From Bathymodiolus brooksi (lineage: Eukaryota; Mollusca; Bivalvia; Mytilida; Modiolidae), in NCBI GenBank assembly GCA_963680875.1, contig OY804579.1, forward strand, positions 34,209,804-34,273,803: a DNA stretch of 64,000 nt, read 5' to 3'. Each line of letters starts with the position of its first letter. Position 1 is the first letter of the stretch. The notes under the pieces were generated by a model that saw only the letters and a program-made list of their open reading frames with translations, ran no database searches and had not been told where the DNA came from. Of this stretch, positions 33,896-46,600 are shown in pieces. A program made the position numbers and the translations under genes.

Positions 33896-34600
33896 ACATA
33901 GCTTGCTATGAGCGGTCTTTGGTTGCAATTAGGCATAGCTTGCTATGAGCGGTCTTTGGTTACAATTAGGCATAGCTTGCTATGAGCGGTCTTTGGTTAC
34001 AGATTAGGCATAGCTTGCTATGAGCGGTCTTTGGTTACAATTAGGCATAGCTTGCTATGAGCGGTCTTTGGTTACAATTATGCATAGCTTGCTATGAGCG
34101 GTCTTTGGTTACAATTATGCATAGCTTGCTATGAGCGGTCTTTGGTTACAATTAGGCATAGCTTGCTATGAGCGGTCTTTGGTTACAATTAGGCATAGCT
34201 TGCTATGAGCGGTTTTTGGTTACAATGCAAACTTTCTGCTATGAGCGGTCTTTGGTTACAATGCAAACTTTCTGCTATGAGCGGTCTTTAGTTACAATGC
34301 AAACTTTCTGCTATGAGCGGACTTTGGTTACAATTATGCATAGCTTGCTATGAGCGGTCTTTGGTTACAATTAGGCATAGCTTGCTATGAGCGGTCTTTG
34401 GTTACAATTAGGCATAGCTTGCTATGAGCGGTTTTTGGTTACAATGCAAACTTTCTGCTATGAGCGGTCTTTGGTTACAATGCAAACTTTCTGCTATGAG
34501 CGGTCTTTAGTTACAATGCAAACTTTCTGCTATGAGCGGACTTTGGTTACAATGCAAACTTTCTGCTATGAACGGTCTTTGGTTACAATGCAAACTTTCC
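33896..34600. repeat. Two-variant 36/37-bp tandem array
   Basis: All units share GCTATGAGCGGTCTTTGGTTAC. One variant (37 bp) is preceded by AATTAGGCATAGCTT, the other (36 bp) by AATGCAAACTTTCT. Seven to eight units of the first kind come first, then a composite of both kinds of 219 bp occurs twice (starting near 34168 and 34387). Open frames of MSGLWLQLG type are artefacts. Confidence 0.92.
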
Positions 34601-34772
34601 CTATCCAACATAACACTAGATCATTGTTTTCCTATAGTAATCTAAAATTCCGCCTTTTTCCTACAAATTTTATTGATTTATAAACTTGTTCTCGTTTCAT
34701 AAAAGACATATTTCCACAATTTCTTTGACTTTGAAAGGAGATTTTTACAAAGAAATAAATTAGTCTGACATA

Positions 34773-35256
34773 CAGAGACGTGCAAAAAGTATTCGGTCAC
34801 TGTAATATTTTACTATATATTTCATATAAAACCACATTTTTGTAAAACATTATTACAAAGTCGACTCTTGTTCGATTTTGATGATTTATTTACCAACAAA
34901 GTTAGAATTAAATGTAGTTTTACACTGTAATTTTAGCATAATTTTATAATCTATAAATATGAGTTCACGAGTTAAACACAAAACTAAATTTCGAACGTCA
35001 AAAACACAATACAATGATAGTACATTTGAAGACAAATAATTTAAGTTTGTGTTTTAATCATGAATATTTAAAATCTGTGCTTCAAAAAAATATTTTAAAA
35101 TAATCACAGAAAACTACATACGTTCTGGCTTCTGTTGGTAAAAATATCATCAAAATCGAATAAGAATTGACTTTGGAATAATGTTTTGAAAAATTGTGGT
35201 TTTATATGAAATATACAGTAAAAAAATAGTGACCGAATACTTTTTGCACGTCTCTG
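34773..35256. mobile_element. Long-TIR MITE, TA target (mariner-like)
   Basis: The ends CAGAGACGTGCAAAAAGTAT and the inverse ATACTTTTTGCACGTCTCTG are perfect. The inverted repeats extend about 130 bp inward with few mismatches (shared words ATTTCATATAAAACCACA and TTCGATTTTGATGAT). TA flanks both sides (34771-34772 and 35257-35258). The 484-bp element has no coding capacity and fits a non-autonomous Tc1/mariner derivative. Confidence 0.85.
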
Positions 35257-35258
35257 TA

Positions 35259-36435
35259 CGAAAAAGGAAGAATAAAATTGGAAGTATGTAAAAATTGAGT
35301 AAAAAAACAATTATAAATTATGAAATTGTGGAAACATCGAAATTTGACCAAAGTTGATGCCGTGTCATGGGAGATAACTCGAAGCATTGCCGAGAAGGTC
35401 GTTGTTTATTCATTATGTTTACAAAAAAATATTCATTCCACTTTCTAACTGCTTAATTGAATACAAGTCCATCCACTCTTTACCAAGTTTCTAAATGTAT
35501 ATGGATGCCATTATAGAAAGATTTACTAAAATGTATGAATTATGATAAGTTGTTCTGGGTTTTAAATTGAATATGATTATTACAGATTAGACCATGTGTA
35601 TTCTATATATAAATGCCTAGAGAGATAAACATGATATTGAATGTCCTGTTAGATTTAGAATCAATGTAATCCCTTACACTAGAACGGTTGATATTAATGT
35701 TTAAATGTTTGTAATTATTTGATTACATAACAGGCCCAAATATTAGTTTTTCATTTGTTTTCAATGACGAAAATTCTTTCTGGATTGAAAATAAATAGGG
35801 ATTTAGACACTATTAATAGAAATAAATGCACATGTACACATCTGCCTTTTCATGTAAAGGGCACATGCACATTAGGTCTCTCTCTATATATAGTAATGGT
35901 TACTGCATATATTTAATTACAATTTAAATGCAACTTAACACTTAAATCAAAAGGATTAAAAAGTTAAATCAGGTTGGTTTTGAACTCTGAATATAAATGG
36001 CTTAATTATAATGCTCCATTTGTCTTGATGAAAATTCAGTTTTTTATTGATATGGTAGAACATTTATATATACAGTAATGAATTACGAGGAAGACAAAGA
36101 ATATTGAAGTATGGACATACAGTAATGAATTAGGAGGAAGACAAAGAGTATTGAAATATGGACATAGTTCTCTGATGTCTGGAACAACCCCTGTGCAATG
36201 ACTCATTCTGGGAATGGGACATACACAGGTGTCTGTTGTATGGAAACTGATACGATCCTTGCAGTAAGACAACTTGTAACCATGTTAACAAGCACAATTT
36301 TGTTTTTAAGAGTAGTCATTGATTCCTGTTGCAGGACAAAAATCTCCAATACAATAATGGCCATTATATCCTTTTTTCTTCTTATCCCGGTCATAGCCCC
36401 ATCCCAGTGCCATATTTTCACCGACAAAGTGTATT
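35259..36435. other. Non-coding stretch
   Basis: No gene seen. TACAGTAATGAATTA and GAGGAAGACAAAGA recur at about 36072 and 36119, a short direct duplication. Confidence 0.45.
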
Positions 36436-36439
36436 GTTT

Positions 36440-36512
36440 TTTTAACAAGTTCTCATCACTAATAAAGCTGAAAGACAGTTTACTTGATGCTAAACAACAA
36501 TCAATCAATGAT
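36440..36512 (+). mobile_element. SINE tail fragment
   Basis: Words AAGCTGAAAGACAG, GATGCTAAACAACAATCAAT and CAATGA match the SINE tail with substitutions. Confidence 0.5.
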
Positions 36513-36897
36513 ATATAACTAGAGGCCTATCCGAGCATGTATAGATCAGCAGGTACTAGTAATAAATTATCTATCTATTCAATGATGGTTTATTGCTCTC
36601 AAACACTATTTAATTATTTGGCTTTCCAATATTTCGATATTGAGAGTACCCGATGAAGGTTATTCCAGAAACGCATCCAACTCACTAAATTTGATATCTA
36701 CGTTTTTATTATATACAGTTTTGAAGTTTCTGAGAAAAAGATATTTATAACATTTTTACTAGCCATTAAACTTTTCTTTCTCTTGCTGTGGTGACCATCT
36801 TTGATTTCTAGTCAAAATAGCAAAGCATAAACTTTGTGTTGGACCATATGATGAACTTTCTAGAGGTCTCTGTGAAGAATATCTTTTATACACATCA

Positions 36898-37170
36898 TGG
36901 GCGAGTGTGTGAGAGATTGCTGTTTAACATCACATGGACGAGTGTGTGAGTGATTGCTGTTTAACATCACATGGGCGAGTGTGTGAGTGATTGCTGTTTA
37001 ACATTATATGGGCGAGTGTGCGAGTGATTGCTGTTTAACATCACATGGGCGAGTGTGTGTTATTGCTGTTTAACATCACATGGGCGAGTGTGTGAGTGAT
37101 TGCTGTTTAACATCACATGGACGAGTGTGAGTGATTGTTGTTTAACATCACCTGGGCCAGTGTGTGAGTG
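36898..37170. repeat. 37-bp satellite, left outlying block
   Basis: Seven or so units of the same repeat as at 37648-50884, with more substitutions (GGACGAG, CTGGGCCAG), as expected of an array edge. Confidence 0.93.
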
Positions 37171-37647
37171 ATTATTAGTTATATAGGCTTTAGACAGGTA
37201 ATACGGGCTCATATAACCTGTCTGTGTTGTATATTTCCTGAGCGGCTCAGCCTATATAACGAATTTGTCATACTGCAATACCATGGGTCCATATTACCTG
37301 TGTAAAGCCTAAATAAAGAACATGACTACTATACATGTATTGTCTCATGAACATTTAATCCCAGATATGACTTTGCTTTAAAGAAGAAATTAATTCTTCA
37401 ACATATTTAATAAACAACTTAACAATTTTAACAGAAAAATAACAAATGATTTAAAATTGCCTCAATATCGGCGTCCGAGTGACAGGCGACCCTGGGGTCA
37501 CCATCTTGATTACGCATGATTTCAAAATGAGTTATCTTTCTTGGCACGTGCTTTCATATTAACTGCTAGAGCCGTATAATATGGATTAGTAAAATCGAGT
37601 AAATAACCAATCGGATCACTTAGATTTTCTATTGCAGTATGACAATG
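37171..37647. mobile_element. Insertion island inside the satellite
   Basis: Non-satellite sequence of 477 bp splits the array. It contains an imperfect inverted pair (ATAGGCTTTAGACAGGTAAT at about 37178 and ATTACCTGTGTAAAGCCTA at about 37295). A second perfect inverted pair, GTCATACTGCAATA and TATTGCAGTATGAC, lies near 37268 and 37634. This looks like one or two TIR elements inserted into the satellite. No coding capacity. Confidence 0.55.
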
Positions 37648-40600
37648 CTGTTTAACATCACATGGGCAAGTGTGTGAGTGATTGTTGTTTAACATCACAT
37701 GGGCGAGTGTGTGAGTGATTGCTGTTTAACATCACATGGGAGAGTGTGTGAGTGATTGCTGTTAAACATCACATGGGCGAGTGTGTGAGTGATTGCTGTT
37801 TAACATCACATGGGAGTGTGCGAGTGATTGCTGTTTAACATCACATGGGAGAGTGTGCGAGTGATTGCTGTTTAACATCACATGGGAGTGTGCGAGCGAT
37901 TGCTGTTTAACATCACATGGGCGAATGTGCGAGCGATTGCTGTTTAACATCACATGGGCGAGTGTGTGAGTGATTGCTGTTTAACATCACATGGGCGAGT
38001 GTGTGAATGATTGCTGTTTAACATCACATGGGCGAGTGTGTGAGCGATTGCTGTTTAACATCACATGGGCAAGTGTGTGAGTGATTGCTGTTTAACATCA
38101 CATGGGCGAGTGTGTGAGCGATTGCTGTTTAACATCACATGGGCAAGTGTGTGAGTGATTGCTGTTTAACATCACATGGGCGAGTGTGTGAGTGATTGCT
38201 GTTTAACATCACATGGGCGAGTGTGTGAGTGATTGCTGTTTAACATCACATGGGCGAGTGTGTGAGTGATTGCTGTTTAACATCACATGGGCGAGTGTGT
38301 GAGTAATTGCTGTTTAACATCACATGGGCGAGTGTGTGAGTGATTGCTGTTTAACATCACATGGGCGAGTGTGTGAGTGATTGCTGTTTAACATCACATG
38401 GGAGAGTGTGTGAGTGATTGCTGTTAAACATCACATGGGAGAGTGTGTGAGTGATTGCTGTTTAACATCACATGGGCGAGTGTGTGAGTGATTGCTGTTT
38501 AACATCACATGGGAGTGTGCGAGTGATTGCTGTTTAACATCACATGGGACAGTGTGTGAGTGATTGCTGTTTAACATCACATGGGAGTGTGCGAGCGATT
38601 GCTGTTTAACATCACATGGGCGAATGTACGAGCGATTGCTGTTTAACATCACATGGGCGAGTGTGTGAGTGATTGCTGTTTAACATCACTTGGGCGAGTG
38701 TGTGAATGATTGCTGTTTAACATCACATGGGCGAGTGTGTGAGCGATTGCTGTTTAACATCACATGGGCAAGTGTGTGAGTGATTGCTGTTTAACATCAC
38801 ATGGGCGAGTGTGTGAGCGATTGCTGTTTAACATCACATGGGCAAGTGTGTGAGTGATTGCTGTTTAACATCACATGGGCGAGTGTGTGAGTGATTGCTG
38901 TTTAACATCACATGGGCGAGTGTGTGAGTGATTGTTGTTTAACATCACATGGGCGAGTGTGTGAGTGATTGCTGTTTAACATCACATGGGCAAGTGTTTG
39001 TGATTGCTGTTTAACATCACATGGGCGAGTGTGTGAGTGATTGCTGTTTAACATCACATGGGCGAGTGTGTGAGTGATTGCTGTTTAACATCACATGGAC
39101 AAGAGTGTGAGTGATTGCTGTTTAACATCACATGGGCGAGTGTGAGTGATTGCTGTTTAACATCACATGGGCGAGTGTGTGAGTGATTGCTGTTTAACAT
39201 CACATGGACAAGAGTGTGAGTGATTGCTGTTTAACATCACATGGGCGAGTGTGTGAGTGATTGCTTTTTAACATCACATGGACAAGAGGGTGAGTGATTG
39301 CTGTTTAACATCACATGGACAAGAGTGTGAGTGATTGCTGTTTAACATCACATGGACAAGAGTGTGAGTGATTGCTGTTTAACATCCCATGGACAAGAGT
39401 GTGAGTGATTGCTGTTTAACATCACATGGACAAGAGTGTGTGTGATTGTTGTTTAACATCACATGGGCGAGTGTGTGAGCGATTGCTGTTTAACATCACA
39501 TGGACAAGAGTGTGAGTGATTGCTGTTTAACATCACATGGGCAAGTGTGTGTGATTGCTGTTTAACATCACATGGGCGAGTGTGTGAGTGATTGCTGTTT
39601 AACATCACATGGGCGAGTGTGTGAGTGATTGCTGTTTAACATCACATGGGCGAGTGTGTGAGTAATTGCTGTTTAACATCACATGGGCGAGTGTGTGAGT
39701 GATTGCTGTTTAACATCACATGGGTGAGTGTGTGAGTGATTGCTGTTTAACATCACATGGACTAGAGTGTGAGTGATTGCTGTTTAACATCACATGGGCG
39801 AGTGTGAGTGATTGCTGTTTAACATCACATGGGCGAGTGTGTGAGCGATTGCTGTTTAACATCACATGGGCAAGTGTGTGAGTGATTGCTGTTTAACATC
39901 ACATGGGCGAGTGTGTGAGTGATTGCTGTTTAACATCACATGGGCGAGTGTGTGTGTGATTGCTGTTTAACATCACATGGGCGAGTGTGTGAGTGATTGC
40001 TGTTTAACATCACATGGGCGAGTGTGTGAGTGATTGATGTTTAACATCACATGGGCGAGTGTGTGAGTAATTGCTGTTTAACATCACATGGGCGAGTGTG
40101 TGAGTGATTGCTGTTTAACATCACATGGGCGAGTGTGTGAGTGATTGCTGTTTAACATCACATGGACAAGAGTGTGAGTGATTGCTGTTTAACATCACAT
40201 GGGCGAGTGTGAGTGATTGCTGTTTAACATCACATGGGCGAGTGTGTGAGCGATTGCTGTTTAACATCACATGGGCAAGTGTGTGAGTGATTGCTGTTTA
40301 ACATCACATGGGCGAGTGTGTGAGTGATTGCTGTTTAACATCACATGGGCGAGTGTGTGAGTGATTGCTGTTTAACATCACATGGGCAAGTGTTTGTGAT
40401 TGCTGTTTAACATCACATGGGCGAGTGTGTGAGTGATTGCTGTTTAACATCACATGGGCGAGTGTGTGAGTGATTGCTGTTTAACATCACATGGACAAGA
40501 GTGTGAGTGATTGCTGTTTAACATCACATGGGCGAGTGTGAGTGATTGCTGTTTAACATCACATGGGCGAGTGTGTGAGTGATTGCTGTTTAACATCACA

Positions 40601-43600
40601 TGGACAAGAGTGTGAGTGATTGCTGCTTAACATCACATGGGCGAGTGTGTGAGTGATTGCTGTTTAACATCACATGGACAAGAGTGTGAGTGATTGCTGT
40701 TTAACATCACATGGACAAGAGTGTGAGTGATTGCTGTTTAACATCACATGGACAAGAGTGTGAGTGATTGCTGTTTAACATCCCATGGACAAGAGTGTGA
40801 GTGATTGCTGTTTAACATCACATGGACAAGAGTGTGTGTGATTGTTGTTTAAAATCACATGGGCGAGTGTGTGAGCGATTGCTGTTTAACATCACATGGA
40901 CAAGAGTGTGAGTGATTGCTGTTTAACATCACATGGGCAAGTGTGTGTGATTGCTGTTTAACATCACATGGGCGAGTGTGTGAGTGATTGCTGTTTAACA
41001 TCACATGGGCGAGTGTGTGAGTGATTGCTGTTTAACATCACATGGGCGAGTGTGTGAGTAATTGCTGTTTAACATCACATGGGCGAGTGTGTGAGTGATT
41101 GCTGTTTAACATCACATGGGCGAGTGTGTGAGTGATTGCTGTTTAACATCACATGGACAAGAGTGTGAGTGATTGCTGTTTAACATCACATGGGCGAGTG
41201 TGAGTGATTGCTGTTTAACATCACATGGGCGAGTGTGTGAGCGATTGCTGTTTAACATCACATGGGCAAGTGTGTGAGTGATTGCTGTTTAACATCACAT
41301 GGGCGAGTGTGTGAGTGATTGCTGTTTAACATCACATGGGCGAGTGTGTGAGTGATTGCTGTTTAACATCACATGGGCAAGTGTTTGTGATTGCTGTTTA
41401 ACATCACATGGGCGAGTGTGTGAGTGATTGCTGTTTAACATCACATGGGCGAGTGTGTGAGTGATTGCTGTTTAACATCACATGGACAAGAGTGGTAGTG
41501 ATTGCTGTTTAACATCCCATGGACAAGAGTGTGAGTGATTGCTGTTTAACATCACATGGGCGAGTGTGAGTGATTGCTGTTTAACATCACATGGGCGAGT
41601 GTGTGAGTGATTGCTGTTTAACATCACATGGGCGAGTGTGTGAGTGATTGCTGTTTAACATCACATGGACAAGAGTGTGAGTGATTGCTGTTTAACATCA
41701 CATGGGCAAGTGTGTGAGTGATTGCTGTTTAACATCACATGGGCGAGTGTGTGAGTGATTGCTGTTTAACATCACATGGGCGAGTGTGTGAGTGATTGCT
41801 GTTTAACATCACATGGGCAAGTGTTTGTGATTGCTGTTTAACATCACATGGGCGAGTGTGTGAGTGATTGCTGTTTAACATCACATGGGCGAGTGTGTGA
41901 GTGATTGCTGTTTAACATCACATGGACAAGAGTGTGAGTGATTGCTGTTTAACATCACATGGGCGAGTGTGAGTGATTGCTGTTTAACATCACATGGGCG
42001 AGTGTGTGAGTGATTGCTGTTTAACATCACATGGACAAGAGTGTGAGTGATTGCTGTTTAACATCACATGGGCGAGTGTGTGAGTGATTGCTGTTTAACA
42101 TCACATGGACAAGAGTGTGTGTGATTGCTGTTTAACATCACATGGGCGAGTGTGTGAGCGATTGCTGTTTAACATCACATGGACAAGAGTGTGAGTGATT
42201 GCTGTTTAACATCACATGGGCAAGTGTGTGTGATTGCTGTTTAACATCACATGGGCGAGTGTGTGAGTGATTGCTGTTTAACATCACATGGGCGAGTGTG
42301 TGAGTGATTGCTGTTTAACATCACATGGGCGAGTGTGTGAGTGATTGCTGTTTAACATCACATGGGCAAGTGTGTGTGATTGCTGTTTAACATCACATGG
42401 GCGAGTGTGTGAGTGATTGCTGTTTAACATCACATGGGCGAGTGTGTGAGTGATTGCTGTTTAACATCACATGGGAGTGTGCGAGTGATTGCTGTTTAAC
42501 ATCACATGGGAGAGTGTGCGAGTGATTGCTGTTTAACATCACATGGGAGTGTGCGAGCGATTGCTGTTTAACATCACATGGGCGAATGTGCGAGCGATTG
42601 CTGTTTAACATCACATGGGCGAGTGTGTGAGTGATTGCTGTTTAACATCACATGGGCGAGTGTGTGAATGATTGCTGTTTAACATCACATGGGCGAGTGT
42701 GTGAGCGATTGCTGTTTAACATCACATGGGCAAGTGTGTGAGTGATTGCTGTTTAACATCACATGGGCGAGTGTGTGAGCGATTGCTGTTTAACATCACA
42801 TGGGCAAGTGTGTGAGTGATTGCTGTTTAACATCACATGGGCGAGTGTGTGAGTGATTGCTGTTTAACATCACATGGGCGAGTGTGTGAGTGATTGCTGT
42901 TTAACATCACATGGGCGAGTGTGTGAGTGATTGCTGTTTAACATCACATGGGCAAGTGTTTGTGATTGCTGTTTAACATCACATGGGCGAGTGTGTGAGT
43001 GATTGCTGTTTAACATCACATGGGCAAGTGTTTGTGATTGCTGTTTAACATCACATGGGCGAGTGTGTGAGTGATTGCTGTTTAACATCACATGGGCGAG
43101 TGTGTGAGTGATTGCTGTTTAACATCACATGGACAAGAGTGTGAGTGATTGCTGTTTAACATCACATGGGCGAGTGTGTGAGTGATTGCTGTTTAACATC
43201 ACATGGGCGAGTGTGAGTGATTGCTGTTTAACATCACATGGGCGAGTGTGTGAGTGATTGCTGTTTAACATCACATGGGCGAGTGTGTGAGTGATTGTTG
43301 TTTAACATCACATGGACAAGAGTGTGAGTGATTGCTGTTTAACATCACATGGGCAAGTGTGTGAGTGATTGCTGTTTAACATCACATTGGCGAGTGTGTG
43401 AGTGATTGCTGTTTAACATCACATGGGCGAGTGTGTGAGTGGTTGCTGTTTAACATCACATGGGCAAGTGTTTGTGATTGCTGTTTAACATCACATGGGC
43501 GAGTGTGTGAGTGATTGCTGTTTAACATCACATGGACAAGAGTGTGAGTAATTGCTGTTTAACATCACATGGGCGAGTGTGAGTGATTGCTGTTTAACAT

Positions 43601-46600
43601 CACATGGGCGAGTGTGTGAGTGATTGCTGTTTAACATCACATGGACAAGAGTGTGAGTGATTGCTGTTTAACATCACATGGGCGAGTGTGTGAGTGATTG
43701 CTGTTTAACATCACATGGACAAGAGTGTGTGTGATTGCTGTTTAACATCACATGGGCGAGTGTGTGAGCGATTGCTGTTTAACATCACATGGACAAGAGT
43801 GTGAGTGATTGCTGTTTAACATCACATGGGCAAGTGTGTGTGATTGCTGTTTAACATCACATGGGCGAGTGTGTGAGTGATTGCTGTTTAACATCACATG
43901 GGCGAGTGTGTGAGTGATTGCTGTTTAACATCACATGGGCGAGTGTGTGAGTGATTGCTGTTTAACATCACATGGGCAAGTGTGTGTGGTTGCTGTTTAA
44001 CATCACATGGGCGAGTGTGTGAGTGATTGCTGTTTAACATCACATGGGCGAGTGTGTGAGTGATTGCTGTTTAACATCACATGGGAGTGTGCGAGTGATT
44101 GCTGTTTAACATCACATGGGAGAGTGTGCGAGTGATTGCTGTTTAACATCACATGGGAGTGTGCGAGCGATTGCTGTTTAACATCACATGGGCGAGTGTG
44201 TGAGTGATTGCTGTTTAACATCACATGGGCGAGTGTGTGAATGATTGCTGTTTAACATCACATGGGCGAGTGTGTGAGCGATTGCTGTTTAACATCACAT
44301 GGGCAAGTGTGTGAGTGATTGCTGTTTAACATCACATGGGCGAGTGTGTGAGCGATTGCTGTTTAACATCACATGGGCAAGTGTGTGAGTGATTGCTGTT
44401 TAACATCACATGGGCGAGTGTGTGAGTGATTGCTGTTTAACATCACATGGGCGAGTGTGTGAGTGATTGCTGTTTAACATCACATGGGCGAGTGTGTGAG
44501 TGATTGCTGTTTAACATCACATGGGCAAGTGTTTGTGATTGCTGTTTAACATCACATGGGCGAGTGTGTGAGTGATTGCTGTTTAACATCACATGGGCGA
44601 GTGTGTGAGTGATTGCTGTTTAACATCACATGTACAAGAGTGTGAGTGATTGCTGTTTAACATCACATGGGCGAGTGTGAGTGATTGCTGTTTAACATCA
44701 CATGGGCGAGTGTGTGATTACTGTTTAACATCACATGGACAAGAGTGCGAGTGATTGCTGTTTAACGTCACATGGACAAGAGTGTGAGTGATTGCTGTTT
44801 AACATCACATGGACAAGAGTGTGAGTGATTGCTGTTTAACATCCCATGGACAAGAGTGTGAGTGATTGCTGTTTAACATCACATGGGCGAGTGTGTGTGT
44901 GATTGCTGTTTAACATCACATGGGCGAGTGTGAGCGATTGCTGTTTAACATCACATGGACAAGAGTGTGAGTGATTGCTGTTTAACATCACATGGGCAAG
45001 TGTGTGTGATTGCTGTTTAACATCACATGGGCGAGTGTGTGAGTGATTGCTGTTTAACATCACATGGGCGACTGTGTGTGATTGCTGTTTAACATCACAT
45101 GGGCGAGTGTGTGAGTGATTGCTGTTTAACATCACATGGGCGAGTGTGAGTGATTGCTGTTTAACATCACATGGGCAAGTGTGAGTGATTGCTGTTTAAC
45201 ATCACATGGGCGAGTGTGAGTGATTGCTGTTTAACATCACATGGGCAAGTGTGTGAGTGATTGCTGTTTAACATCACATGGGCGAGTGTGTGAATGATTG
45301 CTGTTTAACATCACATGGGCGAGTGTGTGAGCGATTGCTGTTTAACATCACATGGGCAAGTGTGTGAGTGATTGCTGTTTAACATCACATGGGCGAGTGT
45401 GTGAGCGATTGCTGTTTAACATCACATGGGCAAGTGTGTGAGTGATTGCTGTTTAACATCACATGGGCGAGTGTGTGAGTGATTGCTGTTTAACATCACA
45501 TGGGCGAGTGTGTGAGTGATTGCTGTTTAACATCACATGGGCGAGTGTGTGAGTGATTGCTGTTTAACATCACATGGGCAAGTGTTTGTGATTGCTGTTT
45601 AACATCACATGGGCGAGTGTGTGAGTGATTGCTGTTTAACATCACATGGGCGAGTGTGTGAGTGATTGCTGTTTAACATCACATGGACAAGAGTGTGTGT
45701 GATTGCTGTTTAACATCACATGGGCGAGTGTGAATGATTGCTGTTTAACATCACATGGGCGAGTGTGTGATTACTGTTTAACATCACATGGACAAGAGTG
45801 CGAGTGATTGCTGTTTAACGTCACATGGACAAGAGTGTGAGTGATTGCTGTTTAACATCACATGGACAAGAGTGTGAGTGATTGCTGTTTAACATCCCAT
45901 GGACAAGAGTGTGAGTGATTGCTGTTTAACATCACATGGGCGAGTGTGTGTGTGATTGCTGTTTAACATCACATGGGCGAGTGTGAGCGATTGCTGTTTA
46001 ACATCACATGGACAAGAGTGTGAGTGATTGCTGTTTAACATCACATGGGCAAGTGTGTGTGATTGCTGTTTAACATCACATGGGCGAGTGTGTGAGTGAT
46101 TGCTGTTTAACATCACATGGGCGAGTGTGTGTGATTGCTGTTTAACATCACATGGGCGAGTGTGTGAGTGATTGCTGTTTAACATCACATGGGCGAGTGT
46201 GAGTGATTGCTGTTTAACATCACATGGGCAAGTGTGAGTGATTGCTGTTTAACATCACATGAGCGAGTGTGTGAGTGATTGCTGTTTAACATCACATGAG
46301 CGAGTGTGTGAGTGATTGCTGTTTAACATCACATGAGCGAGTGTGTGAGTGATTGCTGTTTAACATCACATGGGCGAGTGTGAGTGATTGCTGTTTAACA
46401 TCACATGGGCGAGTGTGAGTGATTGCTGTTTAACATCACATGGACAAGAGTGTGAGTGATTGCTGTTTAACATCACATGGGCGAGTGTGTGAGTGATTGC
46501 TGTTTAACATCACATGGGCGAGTGTGTGAGTGATTGCTGTTTAACATCACATGGACAAGAGTGCGAGTGATTGCTGTTTAACATCACATGGGCGAGTGAT

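Noticed and set aside
36203..36518. Overlapping frames of about 100 codons on both strands
   Set aside because: No family resemblance, part of the plus frame reads through a SINE tail, and no splice sites stand out.
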